From Bacillota bacterium (GTDB lineage: Bacteria > Bacillota > Sulfobacillia > DUMF01): a stretch of 64,000 bases of DNA. Position numbers and translations under genes: made by a program. How positions within the stretch are numbered: position 1 is the first letter of the stretch; the number at the start of each line of letters is the position of its first letter. This document shows positions 8,472 through 17,559 of the stretch, one piece after another. The stretch lies in NCBI GenBank assembly GCA_012840015.1, contig DUMF01000006.1, positions 1 through 64,000 on the forward strand, given 5' to 3'. A model generated the notes under the pieces. It made no database searches. It saw only the letters and a program-made list of their open reading frames with translations, and was not told the origin of the DNA.

Positions 8472-8609
8472 CAGAGAACATGGAAGGCAGGAGGGACATA
8501 CGAGGGAGATTTGGGCAAGGAAAGAGTGATTTGAAGCAAGGTGGAAAGACCCACAGACATTCCTGTGTGGGAAAGCGGTTCACTATTGGTTTTTGAGGAG
8601 GATACTGCC

Positions 8610-10439
8610 GTGAGGATTGGTCTCCAAGAAGCCTACGATAGGATAGGGATTGAGCATAGTTACGATCACCAGGAAAAAGCCTGGGACGCTGTGCATAAAA
8701 ACCAAAACGTAATTCTCGCAGCCGGAACAGGCTCTGGTAAAACGGAAGCTGTCCTTGTTCCTGCTCTGGCGAAAAATCTGCGGGTGATTCTTGTCTATCC
8801 CACTAAAGCGCTTCTACAGGATCAGGTTCCTAGAGTCCAAGAGCTATGGGAGAAAATCCATGAAAAACCTGCAACTGGACACGTCTCGATAGACACTGGC
8901 GATGACAATGACGAGACCCTCTTTCGAGGCGATGTCATTCTGACAACAATAGACAAGTTGCTTTACCGCGTCTTTGGCTACGGTAGTGCCCGCTGGGGTT
9001 ACATCTACCCCTGGCGCATCGCGCAAAGCTCTCAGAAGAAGACACTCCTAGTTTTTGATGAGGCCCATGCCTACGATGAGGTCTCCCTTACTCACTTCCT
9101 TTTCTTGATTGATAGACTGACCTACGAGAAAGGCATCCAAACTGCCATACTGTCTGCCACCTTGCCGCAGGCTCTGGTGGAGCATCTTCAGGATACTCCA
9201 GGCAAAAGTTTCCCGAGAGCTAGTGGTGAGGGGGAATTCTTTCAGCTCATTAGCGAAAAAGCTGGTGAGGTCAAGAGAGGGCAGGTCCGGTACGGTGGGC
9301 ATCTCGAAAATCCCAGCGAAGTTATGCAAAAAGCATCCGATGCCTACAAGCGAGGACAACAGGTGATTATCATCGTTAACAGTGTGTACCCCCCAAAAGA
9401 AGAAGAACCTACAAGCAGCGAGGAGGCGCAAGGATTTTCGGTCAAAGAGCTATGGGAAGCCCTGCGAGACGAGTTGGGTGATCGAGCTTTAGAAGATTTG
9501 ATCCTCTATCATGGCCATCAATCGCCAGGCCAGCGGCGGGAATTTCTGAAGAAGCTCCAAGAACGAGATGCGTCCCGTAGAGATGCCCCGAAGCCATACA
9601 TACTGGTGACTACATCGGCCTTCGAGCTAGGAGTGAATGTCTCTTGTGATTTAATGCTCACCGAGGTGTGCAGTCCTGATGCCTTTGCCCAGCGGATTGG
9701 ACGCTGTGCTCGACGATCGAAGAGAAGGGACGATGGTACCGAAGAGCCTGAGCAAGGGGAAGTTTATACCTTCGGAGATGTTTCTCCAAAAGTGTCACCT
9801 GGAGAGAAAGAGGCTCAGCACAAACTAATGGATTTACTTCAACACTATAAAGGAAAAACACTAGACGCTGATGTGAAAGCTCAGATCAATGCTTTCAACA
9901 TCTTTGACACCGCTCTATTGGCTCGCCGTCGCAATACGGTTATCTACACAGTGGATGCTTCCCTGTACGACTACGTATACGGCTTTGTGGCCACTGGGGC
10001 CGAGGTATGGCGGAAGGGTGTTCTGGTCACACGGGATTGGGTACCAACGTTGGAAATCCAACCAGATGGGGAAGACCCCAAAGAACGGCTACGGTTGTCT
10101 GCTAGTTATTCTGTCCCTAGAGAGTTGGTGAAGGGTTGGTGGTTCGAGACAAGAGATATAGACGGACGGGCCATTCGCATCCACGGCAAGGATGTGCTTG
10201 GGCAGTTGGAGGCATGTGGGGTAAGCACCCAACAGAAAGCAGTGAACGCTTATCAAGCCACCTTAGTTGTCTGGCTGAAACCCGAAGCCTGGGATAATGT
10301 ATTCGGATTGAAGGAGCGAAAACGCTCGGATCCTGCGAAAGGTAATATACCATGCCCACCCGAGATGAGAGCAGTTTTCGTCAAGCCCTTGCCCGATGCT
10401 CCAGCGCTCTTTTGGTTCGAGCCCGAGGAGGAAGTGTGA
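8610..10439 (+). CDS. cas3: CRISPR-associated helicase Cas3' (type I-D-like, no HD domain)
   Basis: The product is 609 aa from the GTG at 8610, chosen because TGAGGAGG lies 9 nt upstream; a GTG at 8541 would add 23 residues but has no ribosome site. Motif I is AAGTGSGKTE (residues 37-46), motif II FDEAHAYD (Asp150), motif III ILSATLP (about 180) and motif VI QRIGRCARR (from 361). The C-terminal third is less conserved. No HD nuclease domain is present at either end, as in type I-D where helicase and nuclease are separate. It is the first gene of the interference operon and ends one base before the HD gene. Confidence 0.85.
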   Translation: MRIGLQEAYDRIGIEHSYDHQEKAWDAVHKNQNVILAAGTGSGKTEAVLVPALAKNLRVILVYPTKALLQDQVPRVQELWEKIHEKPATGHVSIDTGDDNDETLFRGDVILTTIDKLLYRVFGYGSARWGYIYPWRIAQSSQKKTLLVFDEAHAYDEVSLTHFLFLIDRLTYEKGIQTAILSATLPQALVEHLQDTPGKSFPRASGEGEFFQLISEKAGEVKRGQVRYGGHLENPSEVMQKASDAYKRGQQVIIIVNSVYPPKEEEPTSSEEAQGFSVKELWEALRDELGDRALEDLILYHGHQSPGQRREFLKKLQERDASRRDAPKPYILVTTSAFELGVNVSCDLMLTEVCSPDAFAQRIGRCARRSKRRDDGTEEPEQGEVYTFGDVSPKVSPGEKEAQHKLMDLLQHYKGKTLDADVKAQINAFNIFDTALLARRRNTVIYTVDASLYDYVYGFVATGAEVWRKGVLVTRDWVPTLEIQPDGEDPKERLRLSASYSVPRELVKGWWFETRDIDGRAIRIHGKDVLGQLEACGVSTQQKAVNAYQATLVVWLKPEAWDNVFGLKERKRSDPAKGNIPCPPEMRAVFVKPLPDAPALFWFEPEEEV

Positions 10440-10440
10440 G

Positions 10441-11331
10441 ATGAGTGAGAAAGGATTCTACGCCGCTAAGATTATTAGATGCGGCAATGCTTTCTATCTC
10501 ATTGAAGTTGACGATCATAATAGACACGTAGGTGAGATTGCAAAAACGCTTGGGGCCTCAGAAGCGGGGTGTGCGGCAGCTCTGTGTCATGATCTGGGCA
10601 AAGTTGGCAATCTGGAGAGGGCTATTGCCGATCGCAAGCCACAGATAACACGGGATTATTTGCAGGCTTATGTGGATTGGATTGTTAGACAAGCGGGGCT
10701 GGATAAAGTATTGAAAGGGCCGATAAGACAACATTTCGTCCTGGCTTTGCTTTGCAAAGGCACGTTGCAAGAGCGGTATATAGCAGTCAAAACTGCCCTT
10801 AGCGGTTTACAGGATGACCGCTTACAAAAATTAGCGGGCCTTTCCGTGTCACCTTTCCCTCGCCATGCCGATGGCATCCCCGAAATGGTGCTGGGACGCT
10901 CAGTGAAAAATGAGTACTTGCCGCAGGCAGGGTGTCCGCATGAATTGATTGATTACGCCTTTGAATTGATTCGCCTGCACCATTCCTTCCGGGTAGATCG
11001 TATCGTAGAAGCCGCCAGCGCTCTAGAAGCCCGCTTACCGAATGCCTCCGCCAAGCAATTTGTACAGGACTTGCACACCCTTATCTCAGCCGACAATGTG
11101 GCCTCTGGTCTGTACGAGAAAGCACTGTCGGCTACGGACGGGACATTTTCGTTTGGGGACCCGGCCCAGGAGTCGTTTCTACTCCATGATTTGGAAGGTG
11201 CCGGTAAGGTAGAATGGCTCTCATCATCGGGCGAACTTCGCCGCTGCTGCATGCACCTTGAGTGGCAAGCGTCTGGTGGTCCGAAAGAGCTCTACCTTGA
11301 CGTGACCTATCATGTAGTGGAGGTGGGATGA
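10441..11331 (+). CDS. Free-standing HD-domain nuclease, Cas10d/Cas3''-type
   Basis: The product is 296 aa; the ATG follows GAGGAGG at 8 nt. Metal-binding residues of an HD phosphohydrolase fold are visible: His29 (NRHVGEI), His50-Asp51 (ALCHDLGK), His180-His181 (RLHHSF) and Asp218 in SADNVASG. That last motif is typical of HD domains at the N-terminus of Cas10 proteins rather than of Cas3. In type I-D the HD nuclease is normally the first domain of Cas10d; here it is its own gene, followed with a 4-bp overlap by the large subunit. It probably cuts target DNA once Cas3' unwinds it. Confidence 0.8.
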   Translation: MSEKGFYAAKIIRCGNAFYLIEVDDHNRHVGEIAKTLGASEAGCAAALCHDLGKVGNLERAIADRKPQITRDYLQAYVDWIVRQAGLDKVLKGPIRQHFVLALLCKGTLQERYIAVKTALSGLQDDRLQKLAGLSVSPFPRHADGIPEMVLGRSVKNEYLPQAGCPHELIDYAFELIRLHHSFRVDRIVEAASALEARLPNASAKQFVQDLHTLISADNVASGLYEKALSATDGTFSFGDPAQESFLLHDLEGAGKVEWLSSSGELRRCCMHLEWQASGGPKELYLDVTYHVVEVG

Positions 11332-13232
11332 TGGAGTCCTATTCAACAGCCGTTCGTGCCCTGCTGAAATTTGCCGACCTTCCGCGAGAGGCCACAGCCC
11401 TGGCTCGCGCTTTGTTGGGAAGCACGCTGACGGAGCCCCAGTACCGGGCCCTTCTGGCAGCCGTGGGGGCTTTTGCTAAGGACAATGAATCATACTTCCT
11501 GCGCTATGACGATATCAAAGCACCCGTACCTAATGAATTACGAAGCCAATTCGAGAGTTGGTTAGACAGCATGGAGAAGAGGGACGATGAGGCGCTTCGC
11601 TGGCTGGTCTTCCGCAAGCCCAACGAACCCCGTATGCGAGCAGCTTACGAGGTCCTAGCGGGATGGGTGCTGAAATTCTTGTACCAAACCTGGGGTGCTA
11701 TTCCAGTGGATTACGCTGATGGTCAGGCAAGGATATGGTGGCCCGAAGCTAGAGCAGAAGAAGTGAAAAACATATGGAAAACGTTCCAAGAGTGGTTTCT
11801 CAATAACCACAAACATCTCTTAGAACAGAATGTAAGAATGCTACTCACACTACTAAAAAAGGATTTACGCGGTACAAAGAAAGTCTACTTGCCAAAAGGT
11901 GAGTTATTTGACACAGCCGGGTCAATTATCTGCGAATACGGGTACGAAACGCCACGGCGGAAGAAAGTGACAAACCTACCTCCGTTTTCGATAAACGGTT
12001 GCCCAAATTATTTGGATACTTTGGCATCACCGTGCCTTTTTTGTGGCTCACTTAATGGTATCAAAAGGATCGGAGTAAAGTTAGTTATACCTGAGTCAAA
12101 GAAGATATGGACAGATTCACCTGGAACTAGAGAGCATCCAACTATTTGCCCTGAATGTTTCTTTGCTGCCCTCATCAGCGGCTTTTACCCTTCAGAGGCC
12201 TACTCAGTGTGCGAACTTCCTATCGCTTCAGCGTACCAGACCTTTGTACTGGCCCAACGCCTATCCAATGTCACGGCATCGCTGGGTGCAATGGCTATCG
12301 CCCGTTCAGCGTTGCTAACTGTTCTACCTTCCAGGTATTTCCTCGTTCAGCTCGCAACAGGCAGAAGAGCTTTGCCAAAGAAGACCCAACTCTATCTCCT
12401 TCTGGCAGACTACAGCTTTTCATTTCCAGCCGACGGGGGCGCGATAAGGGCCTATGTGGAGGCCACTGGAGCGATTAATTACTTGAACATCCACTTGGAT
12501 GTGTTAAGGATTCTGAACCTGTTCCGGCGCGGGGAGGTGCTACCGCCTCACTTCGTCACAGATGGCAAATCGAAAGCTCGGGCTAACGACGCAGTACATT
12601 TGCTGGAAGCAGGTAAGCCCTATGCAGCTCTGTATCGGCTGCTCTATGATCCCTACAAGAAGGCAGAAGAGCAAAGGGGGTGGCTTGGCGAACGGAGTCT
12701 TTTCAAATCACCAAACACCCTGGCAACATTCGACGAGATAGTGCAGCAGGGTGCCAGGACCTTGCTGGAATTTCTTCTGAGAGGAGGCGAAAGCAAGATG
12801 TTAACCAGAGACGACCCTGGGGCGTTCTACCAGGATGTCAAGGACCTTTCCGATGCCCTTTACGACTTACTTCAGCCCATCGCCCAGGACGACGTGAACA
12901 AAAGTCGCTCCAACGTTTCCGTGGAAGTCCGTAAATACGTAAAGGCTGTTGAGAAACGCTTTCCCCAGCTTAATTTGGTCGAACTTCAGTACATGGTTGC
13001 CAAAGCTGGTGACGATGCGGAGAAGCGACGGACGGCAGGTGAAACCGTCTACGTGAAAGGCAAGGAGGGGCTACTACAGGGTCTGGACGACATTGAAAGA
13101 AAAGTCGCCGAGATGTATGGCAAGTACTTCCAGAGCGGAAATGCCTACATCTGGCGGGAGTTTATCAAAGAGGTGAGCCAGCGCTTGCTGGCTAGGCTGT
13201 TGTTGGGTGTTCGGGCAGCATCACAACGGTAG
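11328..13232 (+). CDS. Cas10d-like large subunit of the type I-D-like Cascade (lacks HD)
   Basis: The product is 634 aa. Two CxxC pairs (Cys236/239 in CLFCG and Cys274/277 in CPECF) form a zinc-binding site like that of Cas10-family proteins. I see no GGDD cyclase motif, as expected for Cas10d. The N-terminus starts directly with a helical segment and has no HD signature. Adding the preceding 296-aa HD protein gives about 930 residues, near the usual size of a one-piece Cas10d, so the two genes look like a split Cas10d. Assignment rests on position between the HD gene and csc2 plus the zinc site. ATG ATG at the start overlaps the TGA of the HD gene. Confidence 0.7.
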   Translation: MMESYSTAVRALLKFADLPREATALARALLGSTLTEPQYRALLAAVGAFAKDNESYFLRYDDIKAPVPNELRSQFESWLDSMEKRDDEALRWLVFRKPNEPRMRAAYEVLAGWVLKFLYQTWGAIPVDYADGQARIWWPEARAEEVKNIWKTFQEWFLNNHKHLLEQNVRMLLTLLKKDLRGTKKVYLPKGELFDTAGSIICEYGYETPRRKKVTNLPPFSINGCPNYLDTLASPCLFCGSLNGIKRIGVKLVIPESKKIWTDSPGTREHPTICPECFFAALISGFYPSEAYSVCELPIASAYQTFVLAQRLSNVTASLGAMAIARSALLTVLPSRYFLVQLATGRRALPKKTQLYLLLADYSFSFPADGGAIRAYVEATGAINYLNIHLDVLRILNLFRRGEVLPPHFVTDGKSKARANDAVHLLEAGKPYAALYRLLYDPYKKAEEQRGWLGERSLFKSPNTLATFDEIVQQGARTLLEFLLRGGESKMLTRDDPGAFYQDVKDLSDALYDLLQPIAQDDVNKSRSNVSVEVRKYVKAVEKRFPQLNLVELQYMVAKAGDDAEKRRTAGETVYVKGKEGLLQGLDDIERKVAEMYGKYFQSGNAYIWREFIKEVSQRLLARLLLGVRAASQR

Positions 13233-13293
13233 GATCTGCCTGTTTCAACCAGAGGGACAACTCCTTACTCATTCCCTAGAAAGGAGAAAAAAC

Positions 13294-14595
13294 ATGTCCG
13301 AAAAGAAGAATCTAGATTGCGGGCTGATTTCGCCAAATGCCAAGACGGTGATCGTCTCTGCTGTCCTGGAGACAGTGGGACAGGTGCGTTTCGGCGATGG
13401 TACGGAAGTTAACCTAACGATCACTGAGAAAGACCTCGTCCCTACACAAAGCGGGGGATTTGTGGAAAAGGTCGTCTTCTCCGGTTCCAAGCGGCGAGGA
13501 GTGGATCGACGGACGGTACATACTCTGCGGAATCAGTTTTTGGCGCTCAATCCGTTCTGCTACATTCCTGAACTGTGCCGTCGCTGCCCCACCTGCTGGC
13601 TCTTCGGCGGCACAGCTATGGGAGAGGGCTACAACATCAAGTCACGTGTCCTTTATGCTTCGGCTCTTTCAGTGGAACCGGCCGACATTGCCGTTGCTGT
13701 TCACAATCGCAATGCTCCCAACGAGTTAGACCACACCACAGGCGAAGCCGGTATTCACAGCGAGGAACTGATCAAGGCCAATGTTCACTTCCCTACGATA
13801 ACCGTTCTCGACCGGGTAGTGGACTGGGAAATCGGGGCCTTTGCTCATGCCTTGCTGGAGAACGTCAATGGTAATCGCTACACCGCTGCTTCGGCCCGCC
13901 AAGGAGGGATTCGCTTCAGCGAAGGCGACGGCGGCAAGCTAATTGTGGTGGATGTCTCGGAGCAGGGTATCTTCCCACTAGAAACAGTAAAAGTGCCCGG
14001 TGAGGAAACCGACTTTGCCAGGGTGAAGGCTATGTTCGTTGATGCTGCTAATCTCGAGAAAATCAAAGCAGCCTTCCACGGCCAAGGCTTCACCTGCGAC
14101 ACTGGGAGTGGAGGCAGCTCCTTCACGGTCAAGAGCGGTGCCAGGACACTGTGGACCATTGAAAAGGCAGACAATGTAATCACGGTCAAGCAGGGCCAGG
14201 GCGAGCAGGCCAAGGTCTTGATGACCCGTTTTGTTGGTGAACGGGCCTACGGTTTCCTGCGGGAGCGACAAGAGGACTGCAAACACTTTTTTGATGAGTT
14301 CACTCCAACTGAGTGGGAGAAGACTTTGGCTGAAATCAAAAGAAGGCTGAAGCTCGAGACGGACACAGCATTGCCTGAAGAGGTGGCCAGGCTGGTGGAA
14401 TCCGGGGCTCAGAAGGAGCAAGTTGTTGAAGCTTTGAAGAAGCACAAGCTCAGCCCTAAGGAAGAAGGTAGTGTGCTGATTGTCACCAAGGGCAAGAAAG
14501 AACTTACACGCTTGACCGTGGAACCTGATGGAACGGTGAAGAGGCAAGAAGCCGCACCGTCCGATACACCCTCGGAGGAGGATGCTGAGGAATGA
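13294..14595 (+). CDS. csc2: Type I-D Cascade backbone protein Csc2 (Cas7)
   Basis: The product is 433 aa from the ATG at 13294 behind AAGGAG. It shows the Csc2 pattern: CRRCPTCWLFGG, then KSRVLYASALSVEP, an HNRNAPNELDHTTGEAG block, FPTITVLD and NGNRYTAASARQGG. Csc2 subunits polymerise along the crRNA spacer. Csc2 proteins I know of are about 330-360 aa. This one has additional C-terminal sequence that is charged and repetitive in character and ends in an acidic tail (PSDTPSEEDAEE). It overlaps csc1 by 4 bp. Confidence 0.85.
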   Translation: MSEKKNLDCGLISPNAKTVIVSAVLETVGQVRFGDGTEVNLTITEKDLVPTQSGGFVEKVVFSGSKRRGVDRRTVHTLRNQFLALNPFCYIPELCRRCPTCWLFGGTAMGEGYNIKSRVLYASALSVEPADIAVAVHNRNAPNELDHTTGEAGIHSEELIKANVHFPTITVLDRVVDWEIGAFAHALLENVNGNRYTAASARQGGIRFSEGDGGKLIVVDVSEQGIFPLETVKVPGEETDFARVKAMFVDAANLEKIKAAFHGQGFTCDTGSGGSSFTVKSGARTLWTIEKADNVITVKQGQGEQAKVLMTRFVGERAYGFLRERQEDCKHFFDEFTPTEWEKTLAEIKRRLKLETDTALPEEVARLVESGAQKEQVVEALKKHKLSPKEEGSVLIVTKGKKELTRLTVEPDGTVKRQEAAPSDTPSEEDAEE

Positions 14596-15362
14596 GTTCC
14601 AAAACGTTATGGTGTCTGGAACTCCGCCTGCAGCCTCTTTCTGAGTTGCTGATTCGGCAGGTGGGCAAGTCCAACGTGCAATGGTTTTCCTACCCCTTCC
14701 TGCCACCGACTACCTTTAGTGGTTTTGTTGCCAGCCTGCTGGCTGACCCAGGAGAGGACGCATGGCGAAAAAACTACATCGAGGTGAACGATGACACCGC
14801 GCGGGAAGTGAATGCATTCTCTCCAGGAGTCTTCTCTGTGGGTGCTTACCCTGATCCGGCGCTTGTCAGGCGCAATCGCCACTATCGGCAGCATCTGGGC
14901 GATGTGTACAATTACGAGGAGTTTGCCTGGGCAGGCAACAAGAAGCTGGCGGTTGCTGAAGCCTTTTGGACGCCGGAGTTGAGAGGATTTCTGCTGGCTT
15001 CGACTGCCGAGTTCTTGCGGCAACTTGCTCATCGTACTGGCCTGCTTTTTCGGGCAATGCGAGTAGGGAAGAAAGGAGTAACAAAGGTCAAGGCAGTAAT
15101 AGGACCGTACGAAGTCACACTTCAGCCGGCTCAGGGCGTCATACCGTCTACCGTTGCCCCTCTGGAGATGATCCGTCATTTCCCGAGCGGTCTGGAAGTG
15201 TTCCATGTGCCCGTACGGAAAAGAGCGGGGCCACAGCTTGTCCGCCATGTTTATCCCTGTGTGTTTGGGCAGGCCATTTATGGACAAGTCTACACCAACA
15301 ATTCTAGAGCGGTGATTATTCCTGAACCATTGGTACGTCTTACGCAGTCTGGTGCTAGCTAA
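14592..15362 (+). CDS. csc1: Type I-D Cas5 subunit Csc1
   Basis: The product is 256 aa. It starts in the ATGA overlap with the csc2 stop. The N-terminal strand (LWCLELRLQPLSELLIRQVG) followed by SYPFLPPTTFSGFVASLL is the RAMP first helix region of Cas5-type proteins, and the C-terminal VYPCVFGQAIYGQVY is strand-rich. Csc1 caps the 5' tag end of the crRNA. Family membership rests partly on its position directly after csc2, where csc1 belongs. No second cas6 follows; the cas6 of the leftward operon would supply crRNA. Confidence 0.75.
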   Translation: MSSKTLWCLELRLQPLSELLIRQVGKSNVQWFSYPFLPPTTFSGFVASLLADPGEDAWRKNYIEVNDDTAREVNAFSPGVFSVGAYPDPALVRRNRHYRQHLGDVYNYEEFAWAGNKKLAVAEAFWTPELRGFLLASTAEFLRQLAHRTGLLFRAMRVGKKGVTKVKAVIGPYEVTLQPAQGVIPSTVAPLEMIRHFPSGLEVFHVPVRKRAGPQLVRHVYPCVFGQAIYGQVYTNNSRAVIIPEPLVRLTQSGAS

Positions 15363-15728
15363 CTGGAGACCTGGAAGAGACATCATCGTGACATCTACCG
15401 TTCGTTTGGCGCGCTCCAGCCGGAGTTTCAGCTGCTGCGAGCGGATGTAAAGTAACCAATGGCCGGCGGGCGAGCAGATTGCAGGCTGTTAACTGACCCA
15501 CCACGTTATTTGTCTTGATCGCAGACCACCAGGGCTGGCCCTAGCAAACCCGCCTCCAGCACAGGGACAAGGAGATTGAAGCCATGGCCGGCAAACTTAC
15601 GGAGGCCTTCGAAGAGTACTTTACGGCTCTGGGATAAGAGGTGATGGACTGCGCTTTACGCTAGACCCATCACTCTCAGGAACTGCGAGCGCTTTACAAT
15701 AGCAAAGGGTTAACGGGGAGGAACAACC
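15363..15728 (+). other. Decayed sequence after csc1
   Basis: Directly after the csc1 stop the same frame stays open for 30 codons (15363-15455), giving a polar, protein-like peptide (LETWKRHHRDIYRSFG...). Further on, a frame near 15540-15636 gives a charged peptide, HRDKEIEAMAGKLTEAFEEY, before a stop. Both look like coding remnants, but I cannot name their families. No clear terminator is visible for the interference operon. Confidence 0.35.
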
Positions 15729-16697
15729 GTGCTTGCTCAGCGCAGCCCAGCTCGCAGCATCAATCTCTCCATCTTGGCCGTGGTAACTATTGTAATAACG
15801 ATGGCAACAACGTCTTGCTCGGTGAAGAACTGCAATACGGAAGCACCTGCTGTTGACGATCTGCGTATTCGCGAACAGGGTCAAACTGGCGCAGAGTCCC
15901 CGCGTGGAGGGTTTCCTGTTTCGGAAAGCAAGCCAAACGCCAAAAGCGCGCTGGTGAACGTAGCTGGGAAAACCGTTGAGGACAGGTTCTTGACGCCTGA
16001 AGGGTTTGTTAGAACGACGGTGGCTCCAGGTTCATTTGGGGAGTACTTGAGGACTCTCCCGCTAAAACCAGATGGCTCAGACGTCCGCTATTACGATGGA
16101 AGAGTCAAATCTAACAGGGTCTGGGAGGCCGTTTTGGACATTGACGTGGGCAACAGGGACCTCCAGCAGTGCGCTGACGCGGTGATCAGGCTGAGAGCCG
16201 AATACCTCTACAAGAATAGAAGGTACGACCAAATCCATTTCAACTTCGCCAACGGGTTCAGGGCGGATTACAAGAAATGGATGGACGGGTATAGGATCAT
16301 CGTCGAGGGTAACGAGGCGTATTGGGCCAAAACCGCGGCGCGCGGATTAACCCCCGGGTACCGGGAATTCAGAAAATACATGGACGTGGTGTTCGCTTAT
16401 GCGAATACCGTATCCTTGGCGAAAGAAATGAAGCCTGTGGACGTGGCAAAGATGGGTATTGGAGATGTGTTCGTCGACAGCGGTCACGCCGTGATCGTCG
16501 TGGATATGGCCGAAAACAAGGCTACCGGCAAGAGGCTATTCATGATTGCCCAGAGCTACATGCCTGCGCAGGACATACACATCCTTAAGAACCCTGCTAA
16601 TGAGGACCTCAGCCCATGGTACGAGTTAGATTTCGGGGAGACGTTGCGGACCCCAGAGTGGACGTTTACAAAGCGGGATTTGAGGAGCTTCAGATGA
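15729..16697 (+). CDS. DUF4846-family lipoprotein
   Basis: The product is 322 aa; GTG start with GGGGAGG about 7 nt upstream. The N-terminus has a positively charged start, a hydrophobic core (LSILAVVTIVITMATTSC) and a lipobox-like Cys at residue 30. The body matches DUF4846: SFGEYLRTLPLKPDGSDV, YDGRVKSN, DVGNRDLQQCADAVIRLRAE and FNFANGFRADYKKWMDGYR. The function of DUF4846 proteins is not established. The gene stands alone and converges with the radical-SAM pseudogene, overlapping it by 8 bp. Confidence 0.85.
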   Translation: MLAQRSPARSINLSILAVVTIVITMATTSCSVKNCNTEAPAVDDLRIREQGQTGAESPRGGFPVSESKPNAKSALVNVAGKTVEDRFLTPEGFVRTTVAPGSFGEYLRTLPLKPDGSDVRYYDGRVKSNRVWEAVLDIDVGNRDLQQCADAVIRLRAEYLYKNRRYDQIHFNFANGFRADYKKWMDGYRIIVEGNEAYWAKTAARGLTPGYREFRKYMDVVFAYANTVSLAKEMKPVDVAKMGIGDVFVDSGHAVIVVDMAENKATGKRLFMIAQSYMPAQDIHILKNPANEDLSPWYELDFGETLRTPEWTFTKRDLRSFR

Positions 16698-17479
16698 TCC
16701 TTGGCAGCCCGGCCTTCTCCGCCTGCCGGACTGCCCAGAGGAATTCTTCCCTCGTTATCTTCCTCGATAACTCGGAGAAAGCATAGGATTTGTGCGCGGG
16801 GTAATACTGGCCCATGATGTTTGCCATTGTGTCCTTAGACACTTTTGTGGCCAGAGACTGCATCACCTTATCTGTCCCTGCTAGATTGTCAGGCATCACG
16901 AGGTGCCTTACAAGGAGGCCACGGTAGGCTATGCCTCTCTCGTCCATCTTCAGATCACCCACCTGCCTGTGCATTTCCTTTACCGCAGACTTCGCCACGT
17001 CGAAATACCTCAGTGACTTTGTGTACTTCCTCGCCACGTCGTTGTCACCGAACTTTATGTCTGGCATATAAGATGTCCACACTCCCGTCGAGGAGCCTGA
17101 GAGTGTCCGTCTCATCGTAGCCGTCGGTGTTATAAACGATGGGAATCGCCAGGCCTTCCGCTGCCGAGAGGTTTATGGCCTCCATGATCTGGGGGACGTA
17201 ATGGCTTGGGGAAACGAGGTTTACGTTGTGGCATCCCTTCTTCTGAAGGGAAAGCATAATCTGCGAAAGCTCGGCAGCCCCAACCTCGTAACCCTCACCG
17301 TAATAACTGATCTCGCAATTCTGGCAGAAGACGCACTGCAGGACGCAGTAACTGAAGAATATGGTGCCGGACCGCCCGTGCCTACCAGGACATCTTCCTC
17401 ACCGTAATGGGTGCGACCTTCTGCCTGCCTCGCCAACCCCTCGTCCCTGCTGATGTCCTTGCTCCTGGGCGTGCCTATA
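16690..17479 (-). pseudogene. Frameshifted radical-SAM protein (PflA-like activase family)
   Basis: Three frames together spell one protein read leftward. The first gives RTHYGEEDVLVGTGG. The second carries the Fe-S motif SYCVLQCVFCQNCEIS (CxxxCxxC), then KKGCHNVNLVSPSHYVPQI. The third gives YMPDIKFGDNDVARKY to the stop at 16690. Frameshifts lie near 17375 and 17068, and the usual N-terminal domain is missing beyond a stop near 17480. Intact relatives are radical-SAM proteins related to pyruvate formate-lyase activating enzyme. The gene cannot make a full product. Confidence 0.85.
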
Positions 17480-17559
17480 CCCTACCAGAACCTGGCGCCA
17501 TCGTTAAATATCGTTTACATAAAGGAGAACCGGTCCATGTGGCGAATCTATCCTAGCGT

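Noticed and set aside
14607-15386. A 259-residue minus-strand frame
   Set aside because: Antisense to csc1, which has the proper overlap with csc2 and RAMP features.
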